Shown piece after piece: positions 24,891-32,256 of a stretch of DNA of 64,000 nt. The notes under the pieces were generated by a model that was not told where the DNA came from, ran no database searches, and worked only from the letters and a program-made list of their open reading frames with translations. Origin of the DNA: Verrucomicrobiota bacterium. Lineage in GTDB: Bacteria > Verrucomicrobiota > Verrucomicrobiia > Opitutales > Opitutaceae. Made by a program: the position numbers and the translations under genes. The stretch covers positions 1 through 64,000 of the forward strand of contig JAEWKR010000119.1 of assembly GCA_023457715.1 (NCBI GenBank), in the 5' to 3' direction. Position 1 is the stretch's first letter. Each line of letters starts with the position of its first letter.

Positions 24891-26156
24891 TCAGAGCTTG
24901 TAGGGCAGCGGGAACCGGCCGGTCAGGGCGGCCACGCGCTGTTTCACGGCTGCGATGGCCGCGTCCTGTCCGGGCGTGTCGATTCCGGCCAGCACGGCGT
25001 CGATGCAACCGGCTATTTCGTCCATGTCCGCTTCGCCGAATCCGCGCGTGGTTACCGCCGGCGTGCCGAGACGGATGCCGGAGGCCTGGAACGGACTGCG
25101 CGTCTCGAAGGGCACGGTGTTCTTGTTGCAGGTGATGTGGGCGAGATCGAGGGTCTCCTGGGCCTTTTTCGCCGTGAGGTCCGGGAACTTGGTGCGCAGA
25201 TCGACCAGCATGAGGTGGTTCTCGGTGCCGCCGGACACGATCTTGTACCCCCGCTTGGTCATGGCGGCGGCGAGCGCCTTCGCGTTCTTCACGATTTGCT
25301 CCGAGTACGTCTTGAACTCGGGCTTGAGGCATTCCGCGAAGCACACGGCCTTGCCGGCGATGACGTGCATGAGCGGGCCGCCCTGGCCGCCGGGGAACAT
25401 TGCCGAATCGATCGCCTTGGCGTGCTGCGCGCGGCACAGGATCAGGCCGCCGCGGGGGCCGCGCAGCGTCTTGTGGGTGGTGGTGGTGACGAAGTCCGCG
25501 TGGGGAACGGGGGAGGGGTGGATGCCCGCGGCGACCAGGCCGGCAATGTGTGCGATGTCGGCGAAGAGGAGGGCCCCGACGCTGCGCGCGATCTCGCCCA
25601 TCCGGGCGAAGTCGATCACGCGCGAGTAGGCGCTCGCGCCGACCGTGATCATCTTCGGTTTCTCACGCTGGGCGACGGCGGCGAGCTCGTCATAATCGAT
25701 CAGGCCGTTGTCCTCGCGGACGCCATACTGGCAGAAGGTGTACAACTTGCCGGAGAAATTCGCCGGATTGCCATGCGTCAGGTGGCCGCCATGGCTCAGA
25801 TTCATGCCGAGGACCTTGTCACCGGGCTGCAGCATCGCGGTGTACACGGCGAAGTTGGCCTGCGAACCGGAGTGCGGCTGGACGTTGGCATGCTCGGCGC
25901 CGAACAGCTTTTTCGCCCGGTCGATGGCCAGTTGCTCGACCTTGTCGACATGCTCGCAGCCGCCGTACCACCGCTTGCCGGGATAGCCCTCGGCGTACTT
26001 GTTCGTCAGCACGCTGCCCTGCGCCTGCATCACGGCGGGGTAGGTGAAATTTTCCGAGGCGATGAGCTCGATATGGCTCTGCTGGCGGCCGAATTCGGCG
26101 GAAATCGCAGCGAAAATCTCGGGATCGACGGAGGACAGCGGCGCGGCGTTTAGCAT
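24891..26156 (-). CDS. glyA: serine hydroxymethyltransferase
   Basis: PLP enzyme that interconverts serine and glycine with tetrahydrofolate, cytoplasmic, 421 residues. Motifs are IELIASENFTYPAVMQAQGS, TNKYAEGYPGKRWYGGCEHVD, NVQPHSGSQAN, GHLTHG and the PLP-lysine loop VTTTTHKTLRGPRGG. IRLGTPAVTTRGF is near the C-terminus. The ATG at 26156 gives the family N-terminus. A longer frame to 26351 runs into the phosphatase gene and is rejected. It lies 85 bases after the phosphatase gene on the same strand, and that gap holds GAATCCGCAATCCGAAATCC, another word-type tract. Confidence 0.97.
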   Translation of the reverse strand: MLNAAPLSSVDPEIFAAISAEFGRQQSHIELIASENFTYPAVMQAQGSVLTNKYAEGYPGKRWYGGCEHVDKVEQLAIDRAKKLFGAEHANVQPHSGSQANFAVYTAMLQPGDKVLGMNLSHGGHLTHGNPANFSGKLYTFCQYGVREDNGLIDYDELAAVAQREKPKMITVGASAYSRVIDFARMGEIARSVGALLFADIAHIAGLVAAGIHPSPVPHADFVTTTTHKTLRGPRGGLILCRAQHAKAIDSAMFPGGQGGPLMHVIAGKAVCFAECLKPEFKTYSEQIVKNAKALAAAMTKRGYKIVSGGTENHLMLVDLRTKFPDLTAKKAQETLDLAHITCNKNTVPFETRSPFQASGIRLGTPAVTTRGFGEADMDEIAGCIDAVLAGIDTPGQDAAIAAVKQRVAALTGRFPLPYKL

Positions 26157-26241
26157 GACGGTGGCGGGAGGCGGTTGCGGAGCGGGAAAGGAGCCCTGAG
26201 CCGATGGCTTCGGCCCCGAATCCGCAATCCGAAATCCTCGC

Positions 26242-26733
26242 TCACTTTGCGGCGGCCGGAGGCAACAGTGTCTTAAGAAACTCCACCAGTGACGGCACCG
26301 CCTCGACCATTTCGTCACGCGCCAGCTCGTAAATCCGGAGCGGCCCGCCATACGGGTCCGGAATCTCCTTTTCCGGGTCGTTCACGAATTCGCGAAAAAG
26401 GTGGAGATGTTTCGGGATCGGATCGGCCTGCACCTGGATCATCGCCCGATGCGAGTCCGTCATGCACAGGACCGCCGTGGCTTCGTCGAGCATCTGCTGG
26501 GTGAGGGGCTGACTGTGGTGTCCGGACAGGTCGAGGCCCACCTTCTTCAACGCGATCACCGAATTCTCCGAGGCCGGCTCGCCCACGCGCGCCGCCACAC
26601 CCGCGGAAATCACCTTCAGCGAGCGCAGGGGCTCGGGTTGCGCGGCCAGGGCATGTTGCAGCAGCGCAGCGGCCATCGGGCTGCGGCAAATGTTCGCCGT
26701 GCAAACGGTGATGATGGGTCCAGGCGTGGACAT
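26242..26733 (-). CDS. low-molecular-weight protein phosphatase (LMW-PTP, YwlE-like context)
   Basis: About 163 residues from the ATG at 26733 (an ATG at 26754 is also possible). The P-loop is VCTANICRSPMAAALL: Cys11 is the nucleophile, Arg17 binds phosphate, and residue 15 is Ile. The general acid lies in IPDPYGGPL. In B. subtilis the related YwlE sits near glyA and is a protein-arginine phosphatase that has Thr at the position equivalent to Ile15. Ile is typical of tyrosine phosphatases (from memory). This protein therefore has the YwlE-type neighbourhood with a tyrosine-phosphatase-type loop. An arsenate-reductase role is less likely, since the extra redox cysteines are not evident. Confidence 0.87.
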   Translation of the reverse strand: MSTPGPIITVCTANICRSPMAAALLQHALAAQPEPLRSLKVISAGVAARVGEPASENSVIALKKVGLDLSGHHSQPLTQQMLDEATAVLCMTDSHRAMIQVQADPIPKHLHLFREFVNDPEKEIPDPYGGPLRIYELARDEMVEAVPSLVEFLKTLLPPAAAK

Positions 26734-26820
26734 CAGTGCCCAGCGAAAGGACATGGAATCGGCGGAAAGGCAAAGCCGGACTGAGCCGCCGCCCCGGCGG
26801 GCGGTGTCGCCATTTCGCGG

Positions 26821-27501
26821 CTACAGCGCCTGCAACGCCCTTAATCCGCGATACAAATGGACCGCGCGCTGCAGCGCCGCATCGATCACCGGCTTCGGCT
26901 TTCGGACGACGTCGGGCCGAGGCGGCGGCAGGTCGTCGCCGGCTGTCCCGTCCGCTTCGGGTTCCTCCGCGGGTGGCTGACGGGTCAGGCTCGCCTCGTC
27001 GTGACGGCGCTTCTCAGGCAGATCCGTGGTCAGCTCGACCACGGATTTGCCCGTGGCGAACGCGGCGTAGGCGGCGCGCTCGTCGTCGGACGTGGCCAGC
27101 ACCACAAAATCGGCGGGCCGGTTCTCCCGGGCGGACGCGACGGTGATGACGCCGGGGAGAGGGTCGAGGGCGGAGACCGTCTGCTGCAGACGCGGACTGG
27201 TGTCGGCGTTGGTGAGGATGAAGACGGGCCGGGTCGCCCCGGCCACGGCGCGAATCAGGGTGGTGAGGGGACCGTCCGCGGTGCCATCATCGGCGGCAAA
27301 CCGAACGTCGAGAATCACGCTGCGACCCGCCAACTCCTCCGGGGTCGGGATTTCGGCGGGAGCGCGAGTCACACGGGCGTAGAGCAGGCCATCGCCCACG
27401 TCCTGGATGCGTCGGGGCGAGGTTTCGTCCGCGGTGGCGGCGGCGAGGGATGCCGCGCCCAGGGCCAGGAGGACGGTGACGGGGAGCGGACGGAACCTCA
27501 T
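26821..27501 (-). CDS. secreted hypothetical protein
   Basis: 226 residues, not recognised. The ATG at 27501 overlaps the purD stop by four bases (ATGA) and gives a signal peptide (FRPLPVTVLLALGAASLAAA). The frame extending to 27846 lies antisense-like over purD and is arginine-rich shadow sequence. The body alternates strands and helices (AELAGRSVILDVRFAADDG, PVFILTNADTSPRLQQTVSAL, DFVVLATSDDERAAYAAFAT), which could be a Rossmann-like or S41-related alpha/beta fold. It ends in a Pro- and acid-rich segment (PPAEEPEADGTAGDDLPPPRP) and a short helix with AVHLYRGLRALQAL. A role in an envelope process is likely only because it is exported. Confidence 0.7.
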   Translation of the reverse strand: MRFRPLPVTVLLALGAASLAAATADETSPRRIQDVGDGLLYARVTRAPAEIPTPEELAGRSVILDVRFAADDGTADGPLTTLIRAVAGATRPVFILTNADTSPRLQQTVSALDPLPGVITVASARENRPADFVVLATSDDERAAYAAFATGKSVVELTTDLPEKRRHDEASLTRQPPAEEPEADGTAGDDLPPPRPDVVRKPKPVIDAALQRAVHLYRGLRALQAL

Positions 27502-28781
27502 TGCCGGCGCAACTGCCGCGCGCCGATGTCGCGACGGAAATATTTCGAGACGCAGCCGATCTGCTCGCACGCGGCGTAGGCCTGCGCGATTGCGGCCGGC
27601 AGGGTGGGCGCGACGGCGGTGACGCCGAGCACGCGTCCGCCCGCGGTGACCAGCGCGCCTTCGCGGTTGCGGCTGGTGCCCGCGTGGAAAAGGGTCACGC
27701 CCGTCGGGAGGGCGGCGGGAACGGTGATGGCGTCCCCCTTGGCGAAGGCCTCCGGATAGCCCCGGGCGGCGATGACGACGCAGACCGCGTAGGCGTCGCT
27801 GACCGACAACGGCAGACCGGCCAGCGTCCCGCAGGCCGCGCGCCATAACAGCTCCAGCAGGTCCGTCTTCAGCCGGGGGATCACCACCTGGGTTTCGGGA
27901 TCGCCGAAGCGCGTGTTGAACTCGATCACGCTGGGCCCGGTGGGCGTCAGCATCAGGCCGATGAAAAGGGTGCCGCGGAAATCCATGCCCTCGGCGGCGA
28001 TCGCGTCGACGGACGGACGGACGATGGTGCGCTCGATCTGCTCCAACAGTGCGGGCGTCACTACCTCGGCTGGCGAGTACGTGCCCATGCCGCCGGTGTT
28101 GGGGCCGGTGTCGCCATCGCCGATGCGCTTGTGATCCTGCGAGGTCGGCAGGATCACGTAGTCCCGACCTGAGACCACGACCAGGAGGGAGGTTTCCTCG
28201 CCGAAGAGGCAGTCCTCGATGAGGATTTCGTGCCCGCTGCGGCCAAAGCGGCCGCCTTCGAGCATCTCGCGCACCGCGGTCTCGGCCTCGGCCAGGGACT
28301 GCGCGACCACCACCCCCTTGCCCGCGGCGAGTCCGTCCGCTTTCACGACAATCGGCACGCTGCGTCCGCGCAGGTACTCAATGGCGGGCGGCACGGCGCT
28401 GAAAAACGCCGCGCCGGCGGTGGGGATGCGGTACTTGAGCAGCAGCTGTTTGGTGAAAATCTTGGAAGCCTCGAGCCGCGCGCCGTCCGCTTTCGGACCA
28501 TACACGGGCAGGCCGCGCTCCGTCAGCCGGTCAGCGAGGCCGAGGGAAAGCGGGACCTCGGGGCCCACCACGACGAACTCGATCCGCTCGCGTTCGGCGA
28601 GTGCAACCAGGCCGTCGACATCGTCGGCGGCCACGGGAAAGCAGGGGACCTCGTCGGCGATGCCGGCATTGCCCGGGGCACAGAGCACGCGCGGTTGGCC
28701 GGGGGAGCCGCGCAGCGCACGCACGAGAGCATGCTCACGACCGCCACCACCCACGACGAGGACTGATTTCGGAAGACTCAC
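27498..28781 (-). CDS. purD: phosphoribosylamine-glycine ligase (GAR synthetase)
   Basis: Second step of purine synthesis, joining glycine to phosphoribosylamine with ATP, cytoplasmic, 427 residues. GGGGREHALVRAL starts the N domain, and VVGPEVPLSLGLAD follows. The ATP-grasp core shows KADGLAAGKGVVVAQS, IEDCLFGEETSLLVVV, SQDHKRIGDGDTGPNTGGMG, EGMDFRGTLFIGLM and EFNTRFGDPETQVV. The start is GTG at 28781. It shares a coupled unit with the secreted protein at 26821-27501, and glyA, which makes the glycine it uses, lies 1.3 kb downstream on the same strand. Confidence 0.97.
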   Translation of the reverse strand: MSLPKSVLVVGGGGREHALVRALRGSPGQPRVLCAPGNAGIADEVPCFPVAADDVDGLVALAERERIEFVVVGPEVPLSLGLADRLTERGLPVYGPKADGARLEASKIFTKQLLLKYRIPTAGAAFFSAVPPAIEYLRGRSVPIVVKADGLAAGKGVVVAQSLAEAETAVREMLEGGRFGRSGHEILIEDCLFGEETSLLVVVSGRDYVILPTSQDHKRIGDGDTGPNTGGMGTYSPAEVVTPALLEQIERTIVRPSVDAIAAEGMDFRGTLFIGLMLTPTGPSVIEFNTRFGDPETQVVIPRLKTDLLELLWRAACGTLAGLPLSVSDAYAVCVVIAARGYPEAFAKGDAITVPAALPTGVTLFHAGTSRNREGALVTAGGRVLGVTAVAPTLPAAIAQAYAACEQIGCVSKYFRRDIGARQLRRQ

Positions 28782-28913
28782 GAGGCGCTAACACAACAAC
28801 GGCCCCGTGGGAGGCAAGGGCGCAAACGGAGGCGTTTCAGGTTGTGCCCGGCCAAAGAACAAGCCGTTTAACGCCACAGGTTCAGGTTGAGCACTGGCGA
28901 AGACCAAGGCGTG

Positions 28914-29000
28914 GCAGGTTACAAGTTCTCAGGTTTCAGGTTGGGCAGCCGTTGGCTGCGCTCTTCAACCTGCAACTTGTAACCTGCAACCTGTACCTCA
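28914..29000. repeat. word hairpin (CAGGTTACAAG) downstream of the DCD-LOG gene
   Basis: GCAGGTTACAAGTTCTCAGG with TTTCAGGTTG (28914-28943) pairs with TTCAACCTGCAACTTGTAAC and CTGCAACCTG (28963-28992), with an inner small stem GCAGCCGTTGGCTGC. It lies 10 bases beyond the stop at 29011. Confidence 0.85.
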
Positions 29001-29010
29001 GTAACTCCGC

Positions 29011-30915
29011 CTACAGCACCTGCAGTTTCTTGCGGTAGAACTCGACCACTTCGTCGGGGTCGTCGGTGAAGAGGACGTAATCGGCGATCCAGGCGGGGGC
29101 CCGGCGCGTGCGGATCATTTGCTGAAGCTGCTTCCGCATGTCGGTCCAGAATTTCGCGTTGAAGAACACGTAGGGAACGCGGGGGCGGATCCCCAGCTTG
29201 AGATTGCACATCTCGATGCCGATTTCCTCCAGCGTGCCGACGCCGCCGACATTGAAGATGCAGAAATCCGCCGCCTCGAACCATTTTTGCCGGAAGTGGC
29301 GTGATGATTCCTGGAAGGTGTTGAAGAAGTCGACGCCCAGTTCCGGCGGCTGCGCCTCGAGTTCCAGGAAACAGGCGCCGGTCAGGGCCCCCTTGCTGCG
29401 GGCCTGATCCGTGGCGAGCCGCATCACCCCGCCGCCGCCGCCGGTCAGCACGCCGAGATTGGTGCCGATGAACGCGGTGAGCTTGTCGACGAGGGACGAG
29501 ATGCGGGCGGTGTCCTCCGCTTCGAGGCCGAAGGCCGAACCGTAGAAGGCGAGGATGGTCGACTCCTGGAACTTCCGCGCCACCTCCTCCCGCACGAAGA
29601 ACCCGTGGTCCTTCTTGTAGGTGTGCATGTAGAGGTCCTTCGTCAGTTCGTCGTACCAGTACACCTGCAGCCCGATCGCCTCGAAGGTGTCGAGGCGCGC
29701 GTGCGCGTTGGACGAAAGGAAGTATCCATGGGTCCGTGACGCCTTGCGGAAGATCACGCGCTTGAGCTTCACGTCGCCGATGCGCGTCATCAGCTCGATC
29801 TGCTCCAGCAGGTCGGGGAAGTAGTCCAGCACCAGGGTGTCCCCGTTTTCGGGGGCGGCGTCGAGGGCGTGGATCATCGTCCGGTAGCCGCAGGCCCCGC
29901 CGTTGCCGAGGTGGGCCTTGAGGTCGTCGCCGGCGCGGATGAGGGCACAGCGATTCTCCATGCTGGCGTGCTGGCCGCGGACCGTGATCTTGGTCCGGGG
30001 ATGCGCGGTGGCGTTCTCGCGCGGCTGGGACTCATCCATGCACTTGTACAATTCCGACGCGGTGCCCAGGAGCCGGGTGCGTCGTTTCGCCAGGGTCTTG
30101 TACTCGGGATCGTTGGCCTCGGGGGCGCGGAAGACCTCGACGGACACCACGGGGTTCACGATCGGCTGGTCGCCGGTGTTGTAGATCTCCAGCATGATGT
30201 TCGTGCCGAAGGTCTTGATCGGATCGAGCAGGACCGCGCTGGTGTGGATGCCAAAGTGCCCCTGCCCCTGGTTGAGGACGACAAAGTGTTCCTTCAGGTA
30301 CATCGAGCAGCTGGTCAGGATGCCGGAACGGGGCGGGATGGTGAGCGGGGAGGCGTCGTGGCGGATCTGGACCCGGTCCAGGTAATTGCGCCCCGCGATA
30401 CCGCTGACCAGGCGTTCGAAATCGCCGCGCTGCAGCTTCGTGCTGAGCGTGTAACTGAGCTGGTGCGGGGTGAGGAACACCCGGCCCTGGCTGTCGATGC
30501 TGATCGTGTTTGGCAGCTTGATCCGGTTTTCCTGCAGCGCCTCCCAGATCTCCCCCGTGGAAAGCTTGGCCGCGGGCGGAGCGTAGAAGAGGCGGCCAAC
30601 CGGGGCCCCGATCCGCATCAGCTTCTTCCAATACGGGGCGTTGGGGAAACTGTGGTCATAAATGAAGGCGTCGGCATCCAGCTCGATCCGGTTTCCCTCC
30701 AGGCGCGGGGCGCCGTGGGTCAGCATCTCGATGCCGATGCGGGCCATCGAGCTGCGTTCGGAAAATTTGAGCGCGGCCAGGTGCGTCTTGAAAAGCTCCA
30801 GTTCGGCAGGATGGCGGGGCCAGAAACCAAGGGTAAGCGAGACGGAATGCTCGTCCTTGTTCCTGACATTGAGAATCTGGCCATCCTGACTCGTCCAAAA
30901 TTGGTCAGGATTCAT
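29011..30915 (-). CDS. fusion of a dCTP deaminase/dUTPase-like domain with a LOG-type Rossmann domain
   Basis: 634 residues, cytoplasmic, no signal peptide. Residues about 115-263 follow the order of bacterial dCTP deaminase. STGEIWEALQENRI matches the N-terminal helix (DIEAWLDEGRL in E. coli), and VFLTPHQLSYTLSTKL matches LHPGELALAVTLE. GRNYLDR (175-181) aligns with GRSSLAR, HTSAVLLDP (224-232) with HVTAHRIDP, and MLEIYNTGDQPI with VLEFYNSGKLPL. Arg181, Ala227 and Glu243 fall on active-site positions, but the catalytic Ser is Asn177. About 37 extra residues lie between R181 and H224. Residues about 454-632 are a LOG/TIGR00730 Rossmann domain (VLTGGGGGVMRLA, GGVGTLEE at 557-564), where the usual PGGxGTxxE has Val in place of Pro. 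The middle (300-440) is unassigned. A role in clearing or salvaging nucleotides is inference. The ATG at 30915 is used. Confidence 0.7.
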   Translation of the reverse strand: MNPDQFWTSQDGQILNVRNKDEHSVSLTLGFWPRHPAELELFKTHLAALKFSERSSMARIGIEMLTHGAPRLEGNRIELDADAFIYDHSFPNAPYWKKLMRIGAPVGRLFYAPPAAKLSTGEIWEALQENRIKLPNTISIDSQGRVFLTPHQLSYTLSTKLQRGDFERLVSGIAGRNYLDRVQIRHDASPLTIPPRSGILTSCSMYLKEHFVVLNQGQGHFGIHTSAVLLDPIKTFGTNIMLEIYNTGDQPIVNPVVSVEVFRAPEANDPEYKTLAKRRTRLLGTASELYKCMDESQPRENATAHPRTKITVRGQHASMENRCALIRAGDDLKAHLGNGGACGYRTMIHALDAAPENGDTLVLDYFPDLLEQIELMTRIGDVKLKRVIFRKASRTHGYFLSSNAHARLDTFEAIGLQVYWYDELTKDLYMHTYKKDHGFFVREEVARKFQESTILAFYGSAFGLEAEDTARISSLVDKLTAFIGTNLGVLTGGGGGVMRLATDQARSKGALTGACFLELEAQPPELGVDFFNTFQESSRHFRQKWFEAADFCIFNVGGVGTLEEIGIEMCNLKLGIRPRVPYVFFNAKFWTDMRKQLQQMIRTRRAPAWIADYVLFTDDPDEVVEFYRKKLQVL

Positions 30916-31064
<149 letters not shown>

Positions 31065-31154
31065 CTGCGTTGCTTTTGACAGGGCGGGCTGGCTGAGTCG
31101 GCCACTTTTACGGCACCGACTGCCACTTTTACGAGTCCACCCGAATCTCAACCC

Positions 31155-31952
31155 ATGAAATTGACGCACTCGCTCGCACTCTGCGGCATCGCGCTTGGCC
31201 TCACGGTCGCGCAGGCGCAGGAGATCAAACTCAACCTCCCGGCGCAGGGAGACAAGGCTGCCGCGGCGCCCGCCGCCGCTCCCGCGACCCCGACCTTCAC
31301 CGACGAGCAGCTCGTCGAGGAGCTCGGCTGGTTCTTCGGCAAGCGCATGGGCCTCTCGGAACTCGGCTTCACCAAGACGGAGCTGGACGCGCTGGTGAAA
31401 GGTCTCAATGCGGCGGCCGCCGGCAAGGACTCTCCTTACGAACTCGCGCAGATCGGTCCCAAGGTGGACGAGTTCATGCAGAAGAAGCAGACGACCTACC
31501 TGGGGAAGCTGCGGGAGAAGAGCGTGGCCGACAACGCGGCATTCTTCGCCAAGCTGAAGGAGAACAAGAATGTGCAGGAGCTTCCGAGCGGCCTGCGCTA
31601 CGAGATTCTCCAGCAGGGCCAGGGGGCGTTCCCGAAGGCTGAGGACACCGTCCGGGTGCACTACACCGGCACGCTGCTGGACGGCAGCGTCTTCGACAGC
31701 TCCGTCGAGCGTGGCGAACCCGTCAATTTCGGCCTCAAGGAAGTGATCCCCGGCTGGACGGAAGGCATTCAGAAGGTGAGCAAGGGCGGCAAGATCAAGC
31801 TCTACGTGCCGCCGTCACTCGCGTATGGCGACGATCCCCGTCCGGGCATCCCGCCGGGTTCGACGCTGGTCTTCGAGGTTGAACTCATCGATATCAACCC
31901 GCCGGCGGAGCAGCCGGCCGCGGGCGCCGTGCCGCCGCCGGCGACGAAGTAA
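31155..31952 (+). CDS. exported FKBP-type peptidyl-prolyl isomerase (FkpA/Mip-like)
   Basis: 265 residues with a signal peptide ending VAQAQ. An N-terminal helical dimerisation region follows an Ala/Pro spacer (about 50-135, with DEQLVEELGWFFGKRMGLSE and NAAFFAKLKENKNVQELPSG). The FKBP domain (about 150-250) has the active-site series VRVHYTGTLLDGSVFDSS, PVNFGLKEVIPGWTEGIQ, YVPPSLAYGDDPRPGIPPGS and LVFEVELIDI. It should fold proteins in the periplasm. A Pro/Ala tail closes it. The intrinsic terminator at 31976-32006 ends this transcript. Confidence 0.95.
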   Translation: MKLTHSLALCGIALGLTVAQAQEIKLNLPAQGDKAAAAPAAAPATPTFTDEQLVEELGWFFGKRMGLSELGFTKTELDALVKGLNAAAAGKDSPYELAQIGPKVDEFMQKKQTTYLGKLREKSVADNAAFFAKLKENKNVQELPSGLRYEILQQGQGAFPKAEDTVRVHYTGTLLDGSVFDSSVERGEPVNFGLKEVIPGWTEGIQKVSKGGKIKLYVPPSLAYGDDPRPGIPPGSTLVFEVELIDINPPAEQPAAGAVPPPATK

Positions 31953-32256
31953 TTTGAGATTTGAAATTTGAGATTGGCGCGGACCTTTCGGTCCGCGCCT
32001 TTTTTGTTGGTTTTGAGTTTTGGGTTTTGAGTTTTGAGCGGCACCACGCCTCGCAGCGTGGCGCACTTCTGAAAAAACTCTCCTGGCTCGATCCGACGGA
32101 ACCACGTATCGAGCGCAGCGAGATCAGCCAACCCACGAACCGCACGAAAACGCGGAGGTTCGTGTGTTTCGTGGTCCCGACCCAAAACCCAAGACCCAAA
32201 ACTCAAAACTCAAAACCCAATACCCAAACCCCAAAACAACTCCGCCTGGCCCATGC
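31953..32256. repeat. 304-bp gene-free gap: terminator inside a TTTTGAG word hairpin
   Basis: No gene is seen. After the FKBP stop come TTTGAGATTTGAAATTTGAG (31953-31972), the terminator (31976-32006), and TTTTGAGTTTTGGGTTTTGA words (32010-32038). An inner dyad on the word CACGAA follows (CCACGAACCGCACGAA near 32130-32145 with TTCGTGTGTTTCGTGG near 32158-32173). The complementary CCCAAAACTCAAAACTCAAA words at 32187-32243 close it, 13 bases from the PL11 stop codon. The two genes are convergent. Confidence 0.85.
31976..32006 (+). terminator. Rho-independent terminator of the FKBP gene
   Basis: Perfect 10-bp stem (GGCGCGGACC/GGTCCGCGCC) with a TTTC loop, followed by six T. It begins 24 bases after the stop codon. 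Confidence 0.95.

Noticed and set aside
27502..27846. N-terminal extension of the secreted protein next to purD
   Set aside because: It is an Arg/His-rich shadow within purD. The ATG at 27501 gives a signal peptide and an ATGA overlap.
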